From Streptomyces sp. NBC_00523 (lineage in GTDB: Bacteria > Actinomycetota > Actinomycetes > Streptomycetales > Streptomycetaceae), in NCBI RefSeq assembly GCF_036346615.1, contig NZ_CP107836.1:6138001-6202000 (forward strand): DNA of 64,000 bases. The letters run 5' to 3'. Both the position numbers and the translations under genes were made by a program. Positions 33,445 through 42,700 of this stretch are shown in pieces. Below the pieces are notes generated by a model. The model saw only the letters and a program-made list of their open reading frames with translations, ran no database searches and was not told where the DNA came from. Within the stretch, counting starts at the first letter, position 1. Each line of letters begins with the position of its first letter.

Positions 33445-34734
33445 TCACACGGCGGTGACGGTGGGCTCGGGGGCGGCGGAGGCCTTCACGGCGGGGGCGT
33501 TCCGCGTCAGGGGGGCGCGCAGGGCGAGGGTGGCGGCGACCGGCGAGAACAGGGCGACGGAGGCGCACAGCAGCCAGGTGCCGGTCACGCCCAGGGGCGC
33601 CGAGAGCGAACTGAAGACGGCCAGGGACAGGGGCGCGGCCCCGATGCTGGACAGCGAGAACGTGGACATCGCGGCGCCCAGCTTCCCCTCGGGCACGGCC
33701 TGTTGGTACGCGGTGACCAGGGCGGGTCCGTTGAGCCCCGAGAAGACGCCGACCGCGCACGCCGTGACCGCGAGGACGGCCGGCGAGGGCACCAGGGCCA
33801 TGCAGCCCATGCCCACGGCGAGCCCGGTGCCGGTGACGACCAGCTTGACCGGGACCGGGATGCGGTGGGCGAGCGCGGCACCGGCCGCCGCCGACGCCAG
33901 GGCGCCCGCGCTGAACGCGGTCAGGGCCGCCGCGACCGAGCCGATGCCCCAGCCCTCACCGGACGCGCGCAGCGGGAGGGCCACCTCGGCCGGCCAGAGG
34001 AACGCGAAGTCCATGCAGAAGCAGGCGACGAACATCCAGCGCAGCCGGGGGTGACGGCCCAGCAGCGCCAGGCCGTCGCCGGAGCGCCGGAACAGCGACG
34101 TGCCCCCCGCGCCGGCACCGCGCTCCGGCCGGGCCATACCCCGGGTCACCTGGAACGCGCACACCAGCCACACGGCGCACCCGGCCGCCGAGACGAGCAT
34201 GACCCCGGACAGGCTGCCCGCCACCACCAGCCAGGCACCCAGCGGTGATCCGGCCATCGGGGCCAGCCGCATCACCATGGAGAACAGGGAGTTGGCGCGG
34301 CCCAGGTGCTCCTGAGGGGCCAGCCGGGTCAGCAGGACCCCCGACGCCGGGCCGGTCAGGCCGAGCAGTGAGCCCTCGACCACGGCGACGGCGATCAGCG
34401 GCCAGATGCTGTGGGCGCCCGCGGTGACCAGGGCACCGATCACCAGCACGACGAGCCGCGTTGCGGTGGCCCTCAGGACGACCGCGCGCGGGCCGAGGGC
34501 GTCGGCGAGGGCGCCGCCGAACAGCAGCATCAGGGCGCGCGGCAGCGTGGAGGCGAGGATGACGAGCGTCACCGCGGACCGGCCGCCGAGCTGAACGGCC
34601 GTCCAGTTCATGGCGATGATCAGCGCGAAGCTGCCGCACTGCACGGCCGCCTGGCCGGTGACGAAGCTGCCGATGCGCCGCCAGTCGGGCGCGGGGCCCG
34701 CCTCGGACGGCGGGGCGGTGGGATTCGTTGTCAT
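33445..34734 (-). CDS. MFS exporter, likely of the cluster's peptide
   Basis: A 429-residue major facilitator protein with 12 likely membrane helices. It shows the loop GGALADALGPRAV (the A-type GxxxDxxGxR motif) after the second helix and a central charged loop (about 200-220). It belongs with EntS-like drug:H+ exporters (DHA3 type) found beside siderophore and peptide clusters. It probably pumps the finished product out and gives resistance. It is followed closely by the PPTase gene. Upstream, on its own side, lie 146 bases with a 7-base tandem repeat, so it may have its own promoter. Confidence 0.92.
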   Translation of the reverse strand: MTTNPTAPPSEAGPAPDWRRIGSFVTGQAAVQCGSFALIIAMNWTAVQLGGRSAVTLVILASTLPRALMLLFGGALADALGPRAVVLRATATRLVVLVIGALVTAGAHSIWPLIAVAVVEGSLLGLTGPASGVLLTRLAPQEHLGRANSLFSMVMRLAPMAGSPLGAWLVVAGSLSGVMLVSAAGCAVWLVCAFQVTRGMARPERGAGAGGTSLFRRSGDGLALLGRHPRLRWMFVACFCMDFAFLWPAEVALPLRASGEGWGIGSVAAALTAFSAGALASAAAGAALAHRIPVPVKLVVTGTGLAVGMGCMALVPSPAVLAVTACAVGVFSGLNGPALVTAYQQAVPEGKLGAAMSTFSLSSIGAAPLSLAVFSSLSAPLGVTGTWLLCASVALFSPVAATLALRAPLTRNAPAVKASAAPEPTVTAV

Positions 34735-34800
34735 GGGTTCGGCTTCCTGGGTCGGCTTTCCGGGGCGAGGTTCTGGAGTTGGCGTTCTGGGGTCGGCTTC

Positions 34801-34842
34801 GTGCGGAGTGCGGAGTGCGGAGTGCGGAGTGCGGAGTGCGGG
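34801..34842. repeat. 7-base tandem repeat, six copies
   Basis: Five perfect copies of GTGCGGA and a sixth with a changed last base (GTGCGGG), in the 146 bases between the small unknown gene and the exporter. The unit is not a multiple of three, as expected in a non-coding stretch. It is flanked by shorter repeats of GGGTCGGCTT. Confidence 0.9.
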
Positions 34843-34880
34843 GCGTGTGGCGGGGTGCGCGGCGCGTGGTGCGCGTCGTT

Positions 34881-35285
34881 TCAGCGGTGCGTGACGCGGA
34901 CGTCGACGCCGGTGTCGTCGCCGCGCAGCGTCGCCGCGACGGCCAGCGCGGCGGCCCGGCCCGCGGCGCGCCGCAGGGCCCGTCGGTCGCGGCCGGCACG
35001 GGTGCGCCCGGGGGTGCGGAGTTCCAGGCGGCCGCCGAGATAGCCCCGGCCCGCCTCGGCCAGGGCGCGCTGGGCGGCGAGCCGGGCCGCGTCAGCCACG
35101 GGGTCCCGGCCGTCCTCGCCGCGTACACCGTGACCGACGGCCCCGACCGTGACGCCGGGGGCCTCCCGCAGCACGAACCGGGCCCGTACGGTGCGATGGC
35201 GGCCGGTGACGCGGTGCGGCTGCCGTGACGGGGCGGGCCGGTCGCCGGGGGCCCGCCGCGCCCCGGACGCCGCGCGCCCGGTCAC
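34881..35285 (-). CDS. small protein of unknown function, last gene of the glutamate mutase operon
   Basis: A 134-residue protein that I do not recognise. It is rich in Arg and Ala. A recognisable core is RFVLREAPGVTVGAVGHGV followed by a likely helix with DPVADAARLAAQRALAEAG and a Gly/Arg-rich stretch, ending GDDTGVDVRVTHR. The GTG start overlaps the stop of the FMN enzyme gene (GTGA), as every junction in this operon does, which is the best evidence that it is real. Arg-rich sequence can arise from chance in GC-rich DNA, so caution is needed. It might be a small partner of the FMN enzyme. Confidence 0.55.
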   Translation of the reverse strand: MTGRAASGARRAPGDRPAPSRQPHRVTGRHRTVRARFVLREAPGVTVGAVGHGVRGEDGRDPVADAARLAAQRALAEAGRGYLGGRLELRTPGRTRAGRDRRALRRAAGRAAALAVAATLRGDDTGVDVRVTHR

Positions 35286-36577
35286 GGCGTCGCTCCGGCG
35301 GACGCGGGGTCGGCGGGCAGCGGTGCTCCGGCGCCGAAGGGGGCGCCGTCCGGCCACCAGAGGTCCTCGGGGCTCAGCGCGCCGACCTCGTACTTGCCCA
35401 ACGCGCTCACGAGCAGGCGCAGTTCGAGTGCGATGCTCTCGACGAGGCGTACCAGGCCGTGGTCCGGGTCCTCGTCCACGGCGACCAGCGCGGCGCGGCC
35501 GAGCCCGACGGCCGTGGCGCCCAGGGCGAGGGCGCGCAGGGCACGTCCGCCCTCCCACATCCCGCCGCTCGCGAGCAGGCAGCCCCCGGGCGGCCCGATC
35601 CGGCGCAGGCACTCCGCGAGCGGGAGGCCGACCTGGTCCAGGAAGACACGGGGCGCCCAGCCGGTGCCGCCCTCCGCGCCGTCCACGGTGACGGCGTCCG
35701 CCCCGGCCGCCCAGGCGGTGCGGGCGGCGTGCGCGATGTCGCGGCCCGGGTGGAACTTCACCCACGTACGGGCCTTGGGGAAGTTGTTCCGCATGAAGCG
35801 CAGCTGCTGGCGCAGGATCTCGTCGGTGAAGGTGCCCGGCGTGGCGCAGCGCAGCCGGCGTCCGTCGTCCGCGCCGAACGGGTCGGTGACCGTGAAGCGG
35901 TCCGCCAGCGCCTCCGCCTCCGCGCCCCCGACGACGGTCATGCCGCCGAGGCCCGGTTTGGCGCCCTGGCCGGTCTTCAACTCGAAGGCCAGGCGCCCCG
36001 ATGCGAGCAGCGGCCGGGTGGCGGGGTCGCTGTAGAGGAGGTTCCAGACCTCCGAGTCGGCGTCCTCGGTGGACTGCTGGACGACGATCCCGCCGACCCC
36101 CTCGGGCGCCGCGTCGAGATACGCCTCGATGCGCGCGAGGAGCGCGGAGCGGGCGGCGTCCCCGCCGCGCCGGTAGCCGTGCACGGGGACCATGTTCTCG
36201 CCGATGACCATGGGGATGCCGAGGCGGCCGGCCTGCCGGGACGCCTGCACGGCCAGGTCGCCGCTGCCCGCCCGGGTCGATCCGAAGGCGGACAGGTAGA
36301 GCGGCAGCGCGGCGGTGAACCCGCCAGTGCGTGCGCCCAGTTCGACGTCCCCGAACTCCGGCTCGCGGGCGAGGTCGATCAGCTTCTCCAGCCGCTCCGG
36401 CATGAAGACGGGCGGCACGATCCTGGCCCGGTCGAGCGCGTCCGTACCGGCCTCGCTTGCGGGGCCGAAGAGCTCTCCACCGTACGAGCCGGGGTCGGGG
36501 AACACCTCGGCGGTGCCGCGCCGGGCGCGGGCGCGGATCGCGCGCTCGGGGAGGCCGGGGGCGGCGAGGGCGCTCAC
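35282..36577 (-). CDS. FMN-dependent glutamate-synthase-domain protein
   Basis: A 431-residue FMN barrel of the glutamate synthase central-domain family (GltB domain 2, also seen in GlxD-type N-methylglutamate synthases). Motifs: LKTGQGAKPGLGG (about 218), VKFHPGRDI, ADAVTVDGAEGGTG (FMN and substrate loop), LASGGMWEG and GATAVGLGRAALVAV (phosphate binding). There is no amidotransferase domain and no obvious FeS cysteine cluster. In the family, this part turns 2-oxoglutarate and ammonia into glutamate or a related amino acid. Within this operon it could supply glutamate to the mutase or nitrogen to the synthetase (inference). Its GTG start overlaps the previous stop (GTGA). Confidence 0.88.
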   Translation of the reverse strand: MSALAAPGLPERAIRARARRGTAEVFPDPGSYGGELFGPASEAGTDALDRARIVPPVFMPERLEKLIDLAREPEFGDVELGARTGGFTAALPLYLSAFGSTRAGSGDLAVQASRQAGRLGIPMVIGENMVPVHGYRRGGDAARSALLARIEAYLDAAPEGVGGIVVQQSTEDADSEVWNLLYSDPATRPLLASGRLAFELKTGQGAKPGLGGMTVVGGAEAEALADRFTVTDPFGADDGRRLRCATPGTFTDEILRQQLRFMRNNFPKARTWVKFHPGRDIAHAARTAWAAGADAVTVDGAEGGTGWAPRVFLDQVGLPLAECLRRIGPPGGCLLASGGMWEGGRALRALALGATAVGLGRAALVAVDEDPDHGLVRLVESIALELRLLVSALGKYEVGALSPEDLWWPDGAPFGAGAPLPADPASAGATP

Positions 36578-38901
36578 GGGGCCACCACCCCGGGGAGCTT
36601 CGGGTAGGCGCTGACCTGCCACAGCGCGTCGAGGCCGGTGAGGAAGCGGACGAGGCGCTGAAGGCCCATCCCGAAGCCCGCGCTGCCCGGGATGCCCTCC
36701 CGGGCCTCCTTGAGGTACCAGGCGTACTTGGCGGGGTTCTCGCCGCTCTCCCGCATCCGGGTGACGATGGTGGCGTAGTCCGACTCGCGCTCGCTGCCCG
36801 AGACCAGCTCGCCGTAGCCGTGCGGCGCGATCAGGTCGAAGTTCCGCAGCACCCCCGGGCGTTCCGGGTCCTCCCGGTCGTAGAAGCCGCGCGAGCCCTT
36901 CGGATAGTCGTTGATGAAGAACGGCCGGTCGCTCTCCAGGGAGAGGAGCCGTTCGCCGGTCCAGTCGATCTCGCTGTCCGGGCTCTGCGGGTGACCAGTC
37001 GTCAGGAGCCGTGCCACGGCCTCCTGATGGGTGCACACGTCGTACTTGCCGCTGCGGACGTCCGCGAAGTCGGCCTCCTGGCGGCCCAGTTCGGCGAGCA
37101 CATCCGGCACGGCGGTCCATACGTGCTCGGCGACGTGGGTGAGGAGCCCGGCGGCGACCTCCTGCGCGTCCTCGCGGCTCGCCCCGGCGATCTCCACGTC
37201 GATCTGGTGGAACTCGACCAGATGGCGGCCCGTGGTGGCGGTCTCCTCCGGCTCCACGCGGACGTTGGGCGCGATGTAGAACAGCTTCGGGAAGCCGTGC
37301 AGCGACGCCTGCTTGTACAGGATCGCGCTGGTCATCAGCTTGTACGGGCGCCCGTAGTAGTCGACGTCCAGTGCCTTGGCCCCGCGCCCGCCCGGGTCGG
37401 TGACGGGTCCCACGAGCGGGGGCAGCAGCTCCGTGAAGCCCGACCCCCGCAGGAAGTCGCGGGCCGCCCACAGCGCTTCCTGCTGGACGAGCATGGCGGC
37501 GCGCAGCTGCGGGGAGCGCAGGTGCTCACCGAGCGGGGGCGGCAGGGCGGGTCCTGCGGCCTGCGGGGCGTGGTCCATGACGGGCTCCTCTTCGTGGCGG
37601 TGGTGAGGGGTGTCGGTGCGGGGTCGGTACGAGGGCACGGGGTCGGCCGGCGGCCGGTCGTAGCGGTCGGCCATGTGGTTCAGGGCGGTGAGCAGGCCGT
37701 TGGAGGTCAGCGGCGCCAGGTCGGCCGGGGCGTCGGGGCGGATCGGCATCGCGCCGGTGTCCGACCAGCGCAGCCTCCCGTCCGCGCCGATCACGCTGCG
37801 GGAGCGGCCCGCGTTGTCGGGGTGGAGGCAGAACGGCACGTCGAGCAGGCCGCGTTCGAAGGCGGCGGGCAGCGCGCGGGCCAGGTCGGGGTGCAGACCG
37901 AGCACGGCCTCCACCAGGGCCCGGGCCTCCGTGTAGACCTCGGAGTCGTCCCGGCCCACGGGCAGCGGGGGACCGGCGAGTGCGGCGGCCGCGGCGGCGG
38001 TCTCCAGGGCGCGGACGTTCTCCGCGACGGTCGGGATACGCCGGGACTCGGCGGTCGTCTTCACGAGGATCCGGTCCGCCCCGGCCCGCACCGCGAGCCG
38101 CGCCGACGCCTCCAGCAGCCTGGTCGCCCCGCGCTCGGTGCGCGGGTAGACGCCCATGTAGGTGTAGAGGACGACGTGGTGGTCGACGCCCGCCGGCAGC
38201 AGCTCGCCGGCCAGGCGGCGCAGGGCCCGTATCGCCTCCTCGTCCTGGCCCGGGTCCGTCTGCTGCGCGTAGCTCAAGGAGACGCTGCGCACCCCGTGCT
38301 GGGCGAAGAACAGGCATTCCAGCACGCTCATCGCGACCAGCAGCCCGGGCGGGCAGAGCTGGCCGAGCAGGCAGCCGCCGAAGCTTTCGAGGTGCGGCAC
38401 GGAACCGGGGCGGGCGTGCCCCGCGAGGAGTTCGCACCCCTCGGCCCAGGCGGCGACGGACTCGCGCAGCGGGGTGCGGCCGTACGGCAGGCAGTAGGAG
38501 ACGGGCCCGCCCTCGGTCGCGTCGAGCCCCGCGGCGAGCAGGGCCCGGACGATGGCCTGCGGGCGGGCGGAGCCGTGGCGGACCTGGACCGGGAACCCGT
38601 CGTCGTGCACCCCGTCGAGCAGGGCCCGGGTGACGGCGAGCGGGTGCGTGGCGATCGGGTAGCCGTTGAGCCCGGCCCCCTCGGCGAGCGCGGCACCGGC
38701 GCCCGCGAGGTCGCCGACGCGGGTGTAGCTGTCGATGGTGAGCGTCCCGACGGTCGTGGCCGTGGCGGCCCGGGTCCGCTCCAGCCCCGTACGCATGGCG
38801 GCCGGGTCGCCGAACCCCATGCGGGGCTGGACCACCAGCCGTCCGGCGGACGCGGAGGCCGCGACGAACGCGCCGAACGGGCGCGGCGCGGTGGCGGTCA
38901 T
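36574..38901 (-). CDS. fused glutamate mutase large subunit and asparagine-synthetase-like class II synthetase core
   Basis: One open frame of 775 residues with two unlike halves. Residues 1 to about 425 are the glutamate mutase E subunit (methylaspartate mutase barrel): FPVQVRHGSARP (substrate Arg), EGGPVSYCLPYGR and GVYPRTERGATRL. A Pro/His-rich linker (about 425-441) has no stop codon. Residues 442-775 are a class II aminoacyl-tRNA-synthetase core like archaeal AS-AR asparagine synthetase: YKLMTSAILYKQ, VEFHQIDVEIA (motif 2 region) and FGMGLQRLVRFL (motif 3), with no anticodon-binding domain. A good ribosome binding site (GAGGAG) precedes the internal ATG at 37578, so a separate second protein may also be made. 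The start overlaps the small-subunit gene (ATGA). Confidence 0.88.
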   Translation of the reverse strand: MTATAPRPFGAFVAASASAGRLVVQPRMGFGDPAAMRTGLERTRAATATTVGTLTIDSYTRVGDLAGAGAALAEGAGLNGYPIATHPLAVTRALLDGVHDDGFPVQVRHGSARPQAIVRALLAAGLDATEGGPVSYCLPYGRTPLRESVAAWAEGCELLAGHARPGSVPHLESFGGCLLGQLCPPGLLVAMSVLECLFFAQHGVRSVSLSYAQQTDPGQDEEAIRALRRLAGELLPAGVDHHVVLYTYMGVYPRTERGATRLLEASARLAVRAGADRILVKTTAESRRIPTVAENVRALETAAAAAALAGPPLPVGRDDSEVYTEARALVEAVLGLHPDLARALPAAFERGLLDVPFCLHPDNAGRSRSVIGADGRLRWSDTGAMPIRPDAPADLAPLTSNGLLTALNHMADRYDRPPADPVPSYRPRTDTPHHRHEEEPVMDHAPQAAGPALPPPLGEHLRSPQLRAAMLVQQEALWAARDFLRGSGFTELLPPLVGPVTDPGGRGAKALDVDYYGRPYKLMTSAILYKQASLHGFPKLFYIAPNVRVEPEETATTGRHLVEFHQIDVEIAGASREDAQEVAAGLLTHVAEHVWTAVPDVLAELGRQEADFADVRSGKYDVCTHQEAVARLLTTGHPQSPDSEIDWTGERLLSLESDRPFFINDYPKGSRGFYDREDPERPGVLRNFDLIAPHGYGELVSGSERESDYATIVTRMRESGENPAKYAWYLKEAREGIPGSAGFGMGLQRLVRFLTGLDALWQVSAYPKLPGVVAP

Positions 38902-39311
38902 GCCCCCACCCGCGCGGGCGCCGCGAGGAACGCGCACAGGGCGTCCAGGTCGGCGGCCCCGTCCCCGAGGACGGCGTCGCAGCCCGCCGCGCGCAGCCGG
39001 GCCGCCTCGTCCTCCCGGGAGTGGCCGGCCGTGCCCAGCTTGCCGCCGACGGCCACCGGCAGGGCGCCGAGCCCCGGTTCGGCCCGCAGCGCGCGCACGG
39101 CGGCGAGCGCGTCCCGGTAGCCGTGGCCGTTGACGCTGCTGAGCACGACCGCGTCGGGGGCATGCCGGCGACAGGCGGCCGTGAGCAGACGGGGACTCAC
39201 GCAGGGGCCCAGCGCGACGACGGCGTGCCCCCGCTCCTCCAGGAACAGCCCGAGATACACGAGGTTCCAGGTATGGGAGTCCGAAGCGGTTCCGCTCAGG
39301 AGTATCTTCAT
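38898..39311 (-). CDS. cobalamin-binding small subunit of glutamate mutase
   Basis: A 137-residue B12-binding protein, usual length for the S subunit. The His that binds cobalt is in SDSHTWN (about 10-15), which reads DxHxxN where the classical motif is DxHxxG; SSVNGHGY (about 65) and VGGKLG (about 90) match the other two B12-contact loops. With the E subunit it rearranges L-glutamate to threo-3-methylaspartate by a radical from adenosylcobalamin. It is the first gene of the precursor operon. The ATG at 39311 is 176 bases from the MbtH gene, and a terminator lies between, so this operon has its own promoter. The leader contains repeated GCGGAAGT and GCGGCAGT elements. Confidence 0.9.
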   Translation of the reverse strand: MKILLSGTASDSHTWNLVYLGLFLEERGHAVVALGPCVSPRLLTAACRRHAPDAVVLSSVNGHGYRDALAAVRALRAEPGLGALPVAVGGKLGTAGHSREDEAARLRAAGCDAVLGDGAADLDALCAFLAAPARVGA

Positions 39312-39438
39312 GCCTCGATATTATTTTTCCGGACCCCTCCCAGGCGGAAGTAGAGGCGGAAGTCGAGCGGCAGTAACGGGCGGCAGTTTCCCGTTTCCGG
39401 GTTTTCCGGGAAAAGGGGCCGGCGGGCATGCGGAAATG

Positions 39439-39469
39439 CCGTGCCCCCGCACGAGCTGCGGGGGCACGG
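39439..39469 (-). terminator. terminator hairpin after the MbtH gene
   Basis: A perfect 13-base-pair stem (CCGTGCCCCCGCA with its complement) and a 5-base loop, 18 bases after the MbtH stop on the minus strand. It separates the NRPS operon from the glutamate mutase operon. Confidence 0.88.
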
Positions 39470-39487
39470 CAGGGGCGCTGCGGCCGG

Positions 39488-39703
39488 TCAGGCGTACTGG
39501 GCGACCAGGCTGCGGGGGCGGATGTCGGTCCAGTGCGCGGTGATGTACTCCAGGGCCTCGGAGCGGTTACCGGGCCCCCAGACACCTTCCCAGCCTGCCG
39601 GGATGTCGGCGAAGGCCGGCCACAGGGAGTGCTGTCCCTCGTCGTTCACCACGACGTGGAAGGAGCCCTCGGCGTCGTCGAAGGGGTTCGCGATGTCGCT
39701 CAT
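39488..39703 (-). CDS. MbtH-like protein
   Basis: A 71-residue MbtH protein, typical length. The signature is intact: [40 protein letters not shown], with the three conserved Trp residues. MbtH proteins bind A domains and are needed for their folding or activity. Its ATG overlaps the stop of the last NRPS gene (ATGA), so it is made with it. The free-standing and trans-acting A domains in this cluster are likely clients. Confidence 0.95.
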   Translation of the reverse strand: MSDIANPFDDAEGSFHVVVNDEGQHSLWPAFADIPAGWEGVWGPGNRSEALEYITAHWTDIRPRSLVAQYA

Positions 39704-42700
39704 GAATAACTCCTCGTTTCGTTTTCCCGCAGGCTGTTTTCCTGCAGTGCAGAGATTTTCTCCGCGATGACTTTTCCGATGTGTGCGAGCGGTTCTTCCT
39801 CGGCCATCCGGAGATGCGTGGAATTCACGGTGTGGTTCTCGACCCGGCCCGTCAGATAAGCATTCCAGGTGGCGGCCAGTGCGCCTTCCGGTTCGCCGGG
39901 CCTGCGGGCGGTGAAGAACACCGCGCCGGTGTCCGCGACCTCGGGCACGTGCCGCGCCATGAGGGCCGCATGGGTCTCGGAGGCCCGCTGCACCGCCCGG
40001 ATCTCCTCGGCGCTGAAGCCTTCGAGCACCGGGTCCGCCGCCTCCGGCAGCGCGTCCTCGTCGGGCGCCGCATCCGGCTCCCGCGCCGGCAGCACGGACA
40101 CGCTGCCCGGCCCGGTCTGGTGGACATCCATCAGCGCGAGCAGTTCGACGCGCTGACCGGCCGCGCGGAGCCGGACGGCCATGGTGTGGGCGACGATCCC
40201 GCCGAAGGACCAGCCGAGCAGCCGGTACGGGCCCCAGGGCTGGACCTGCCGGACGCGTTCCAGGTAGTCGTCGGCCATCTCCTCGACGGAGCGCGGGAGA
40301 TGGCCCGGCTCGCTCAGCGCGCGGGCCTGGAGGGCGTACAGCGGCTGGTCCTCCCCGAGGTGCCGGGCCAGGCCCGCGTACGACCAGCCGACCCCGGTCC
40401 CCGGGTGTACGCAGAACAGCGGGCGCCGGGTGCCCCGGGTGTTCAGCGGCAGCAGGACGCCCATCGCACCGGCCGTGCCGTCCGGGTCCTGCGCACCGAG
40501 CAGCCCGGCCGGGGTCGGGGCGCGGAACAGATCGCGGACCGTCCGGTCGATGCCGAGGACCGAGCGCACCCGGCTCACCAGGCGCACACCGAGCAGCGAA
40601 TGCCCGCCCAGCGTGAAGAAGTTGTCGTCCAGACCGACCCGGGGCGCGCCCAGGATCTCGGCGAACAGCCCGCACAGCACCTCCTCCCTGGCGTTGCGCG
40701 GCGCCCGGTACCCGACGGCGGTCCGGTCCGGCGCGGGCAGCGCCCGGCGGTCCGGCTTCCCGTTCACGGTCAGCGGCACGGCGTCCAGGACGACGACCGC
40801 CGACGGCACCAGATGGGCGGGCAGCGCGGTACGGGCCAGGGCGAGGACGTCCGCCCCGGCGACCTCGGACCCGGCGCGCGGCACCACGTACCCGACGAGG
40901 GTCCGCTCGCCCGGCCGGTCCTCGCGCACGACGGCGAGGGCCTGGCCGACCGAGGGGTGCGCGGCGAGCGCGTGCTCCACCTCGCCCGGCTCGATCCGCA
41001 CCCCGCGCAGCTTGACCTGGCCGTCCGCCCGCCCCAGGAACCGCAGTTCGCCCTCCGGCGTCCAGACGACCCGGTCACCGGTGCGGTACATCCGGCTGCC
41101 GTCCGCCTCGAACGGGTCGGGGACGAACCGCTCGGCGGTCAGGTCCGGGCGGCCGGTGTACCCGCGCGCCACATGCGTACCGGCGATGTACAGCTCACCG
41201 GGCACCCCCGGCGGCACCGGCCGCAGCGCCGCGTCCAGAACGTGGCTGCGGGTGTTGTCCATGGGCCGGCCCAGATGCAGCCCGGCCGCGCCGAGCGAGC
41301 CCCGGCCGCCGGTGAGCCACTGGTTGTGCGAGGCGAACGTCGTCTCGGTGGGGCCGTAGGAGTGGACGAGGGCGGTGTCCGGGCAGTGCGTCAGGACCCG
41401 TTGCACGGCGGTGGGCGAGGCGACGTCGCCGCCCGTCCACACCTCGCGCAGCAGCCGCAGCGTGTCCAGCGCCTCATCGGCCATCACATGGAACAGGCCG
41501 ACGGTGAAGTAGGCGACGGTGACGCCGTGTTCGCGGACGGCGCGGGCGGTCTCCGCGAGGTCGGTGCCGTCGCCGCGCATGACGACCAGGCTGCCGCCGT
41601 TGAGGAGCGGCACCCACATCTCGAACACCGAGGCGTCGAAACCGGTCGCGGAGTGGACCAGCATCCGGTGGGGACCGCCGGCGGTGGTGTCGCGGTCCGC
41701 GGCCAGCTCCGTCACATTGCGGTGGGTGACGCCGACGCCCTTCGGGCGGCCGGTGGACCCGGACGTGAACATCACGTACATCAGGTCGTCCCCGTCGACC
41801 GCCACGGCCTCGCGGTCCGCAGGCGGGGTGCCCTCGGCGGGCGCGTCGGTCAGGAGGACCGGTACGGAGACCTCCTCCGGCACCACGGCCGCCTGCCCGG
41901 TGTCCGTCGCGATCAGGCGCACATCCGCGTCCTGGACCATCAGCGCGATCCGCGCCCCGGGCAGGGCCGGGTCCAACGGTACGTACGCGGCACCGCACTT
42001 GAGGGCGGCGAGCGCGGTCACCACCAGCGGGACACCGCGTTCCAGCAGGACCCCGACGGTGTCGCCCCTGCGCACCCCGGCCGCGAACAGCCGGGCGGCC
42101 AGCGCGTCGGCCCGGGCGTCGAGCTCGGCGTAACCGACGGTCTCCGCGTCGGTGATCAGCGCGGGCGCCTCCGGCGTGAGCGAGGCCCGGCGGGCGATGA
42201 CCTCGTGGACGGGGGCCCGGTCGCGGGTCGCGGTGGCCGTGTCGTTGTACTCCGCGACCAGCCGGAACCGCTCGGCCTCGGTGAGCAGGCCCACCGCCCC
42301 GATCCGTACCCCCGGATCGGCGGCGACGGTGCGCAGCAGACGCCCGATGTGGGCGGCGATCAGGTCGGCGGTGGCGGCGTCGAACAGGTCGGTGGCGTAT
42401 TCGAGCCCACCCGCCAGACCGGCCGGCCGCCCCGCCTCGTCCTTCCGCTCCCACAGGGCGAGGGTGAGGTCGAACTTGGTGGACAGCGTTTCCAGCGGCG
42501 CCGGTTCGGCCCGGAGCAGCGGCCCCTCGGAGCGGTCGGCCGTGTAGTCGTGGTGCAGCTGGACGACGAACTGGGCCAGCGGGTGGTGGGCGGTGGAGCG
42601 GGCCGGGTTGAGGTGTTCCACGATCCGGTCGAAGGGAAGCCGCTGATGTGCGTAGGCCGCGAGATCCGTGTCGCGCACCCGCCCCAGCAGCTCGCCGAAC

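Noticed and set aside
34801-34842. Tandem repeats as a CRISPR array
   Set aside because: Units are 7 bases with no spacers and no cas genes nearby.
36574-38901. Synthetase half as a self-resistance asparaginyl-tRNA synthetase
   Set aside because: It lacks an anticodon-binding domain, so it is unlikely to charge tRNA. Not fully excluded.
38902-39585. Extension of the mutase-synthetase frame further upstream
   Set aside because: That stretch is antisense-frame sequence over the small subunit gene, with no similarity to a protein; the ATG at 38901 overlaps the small subunit stop.
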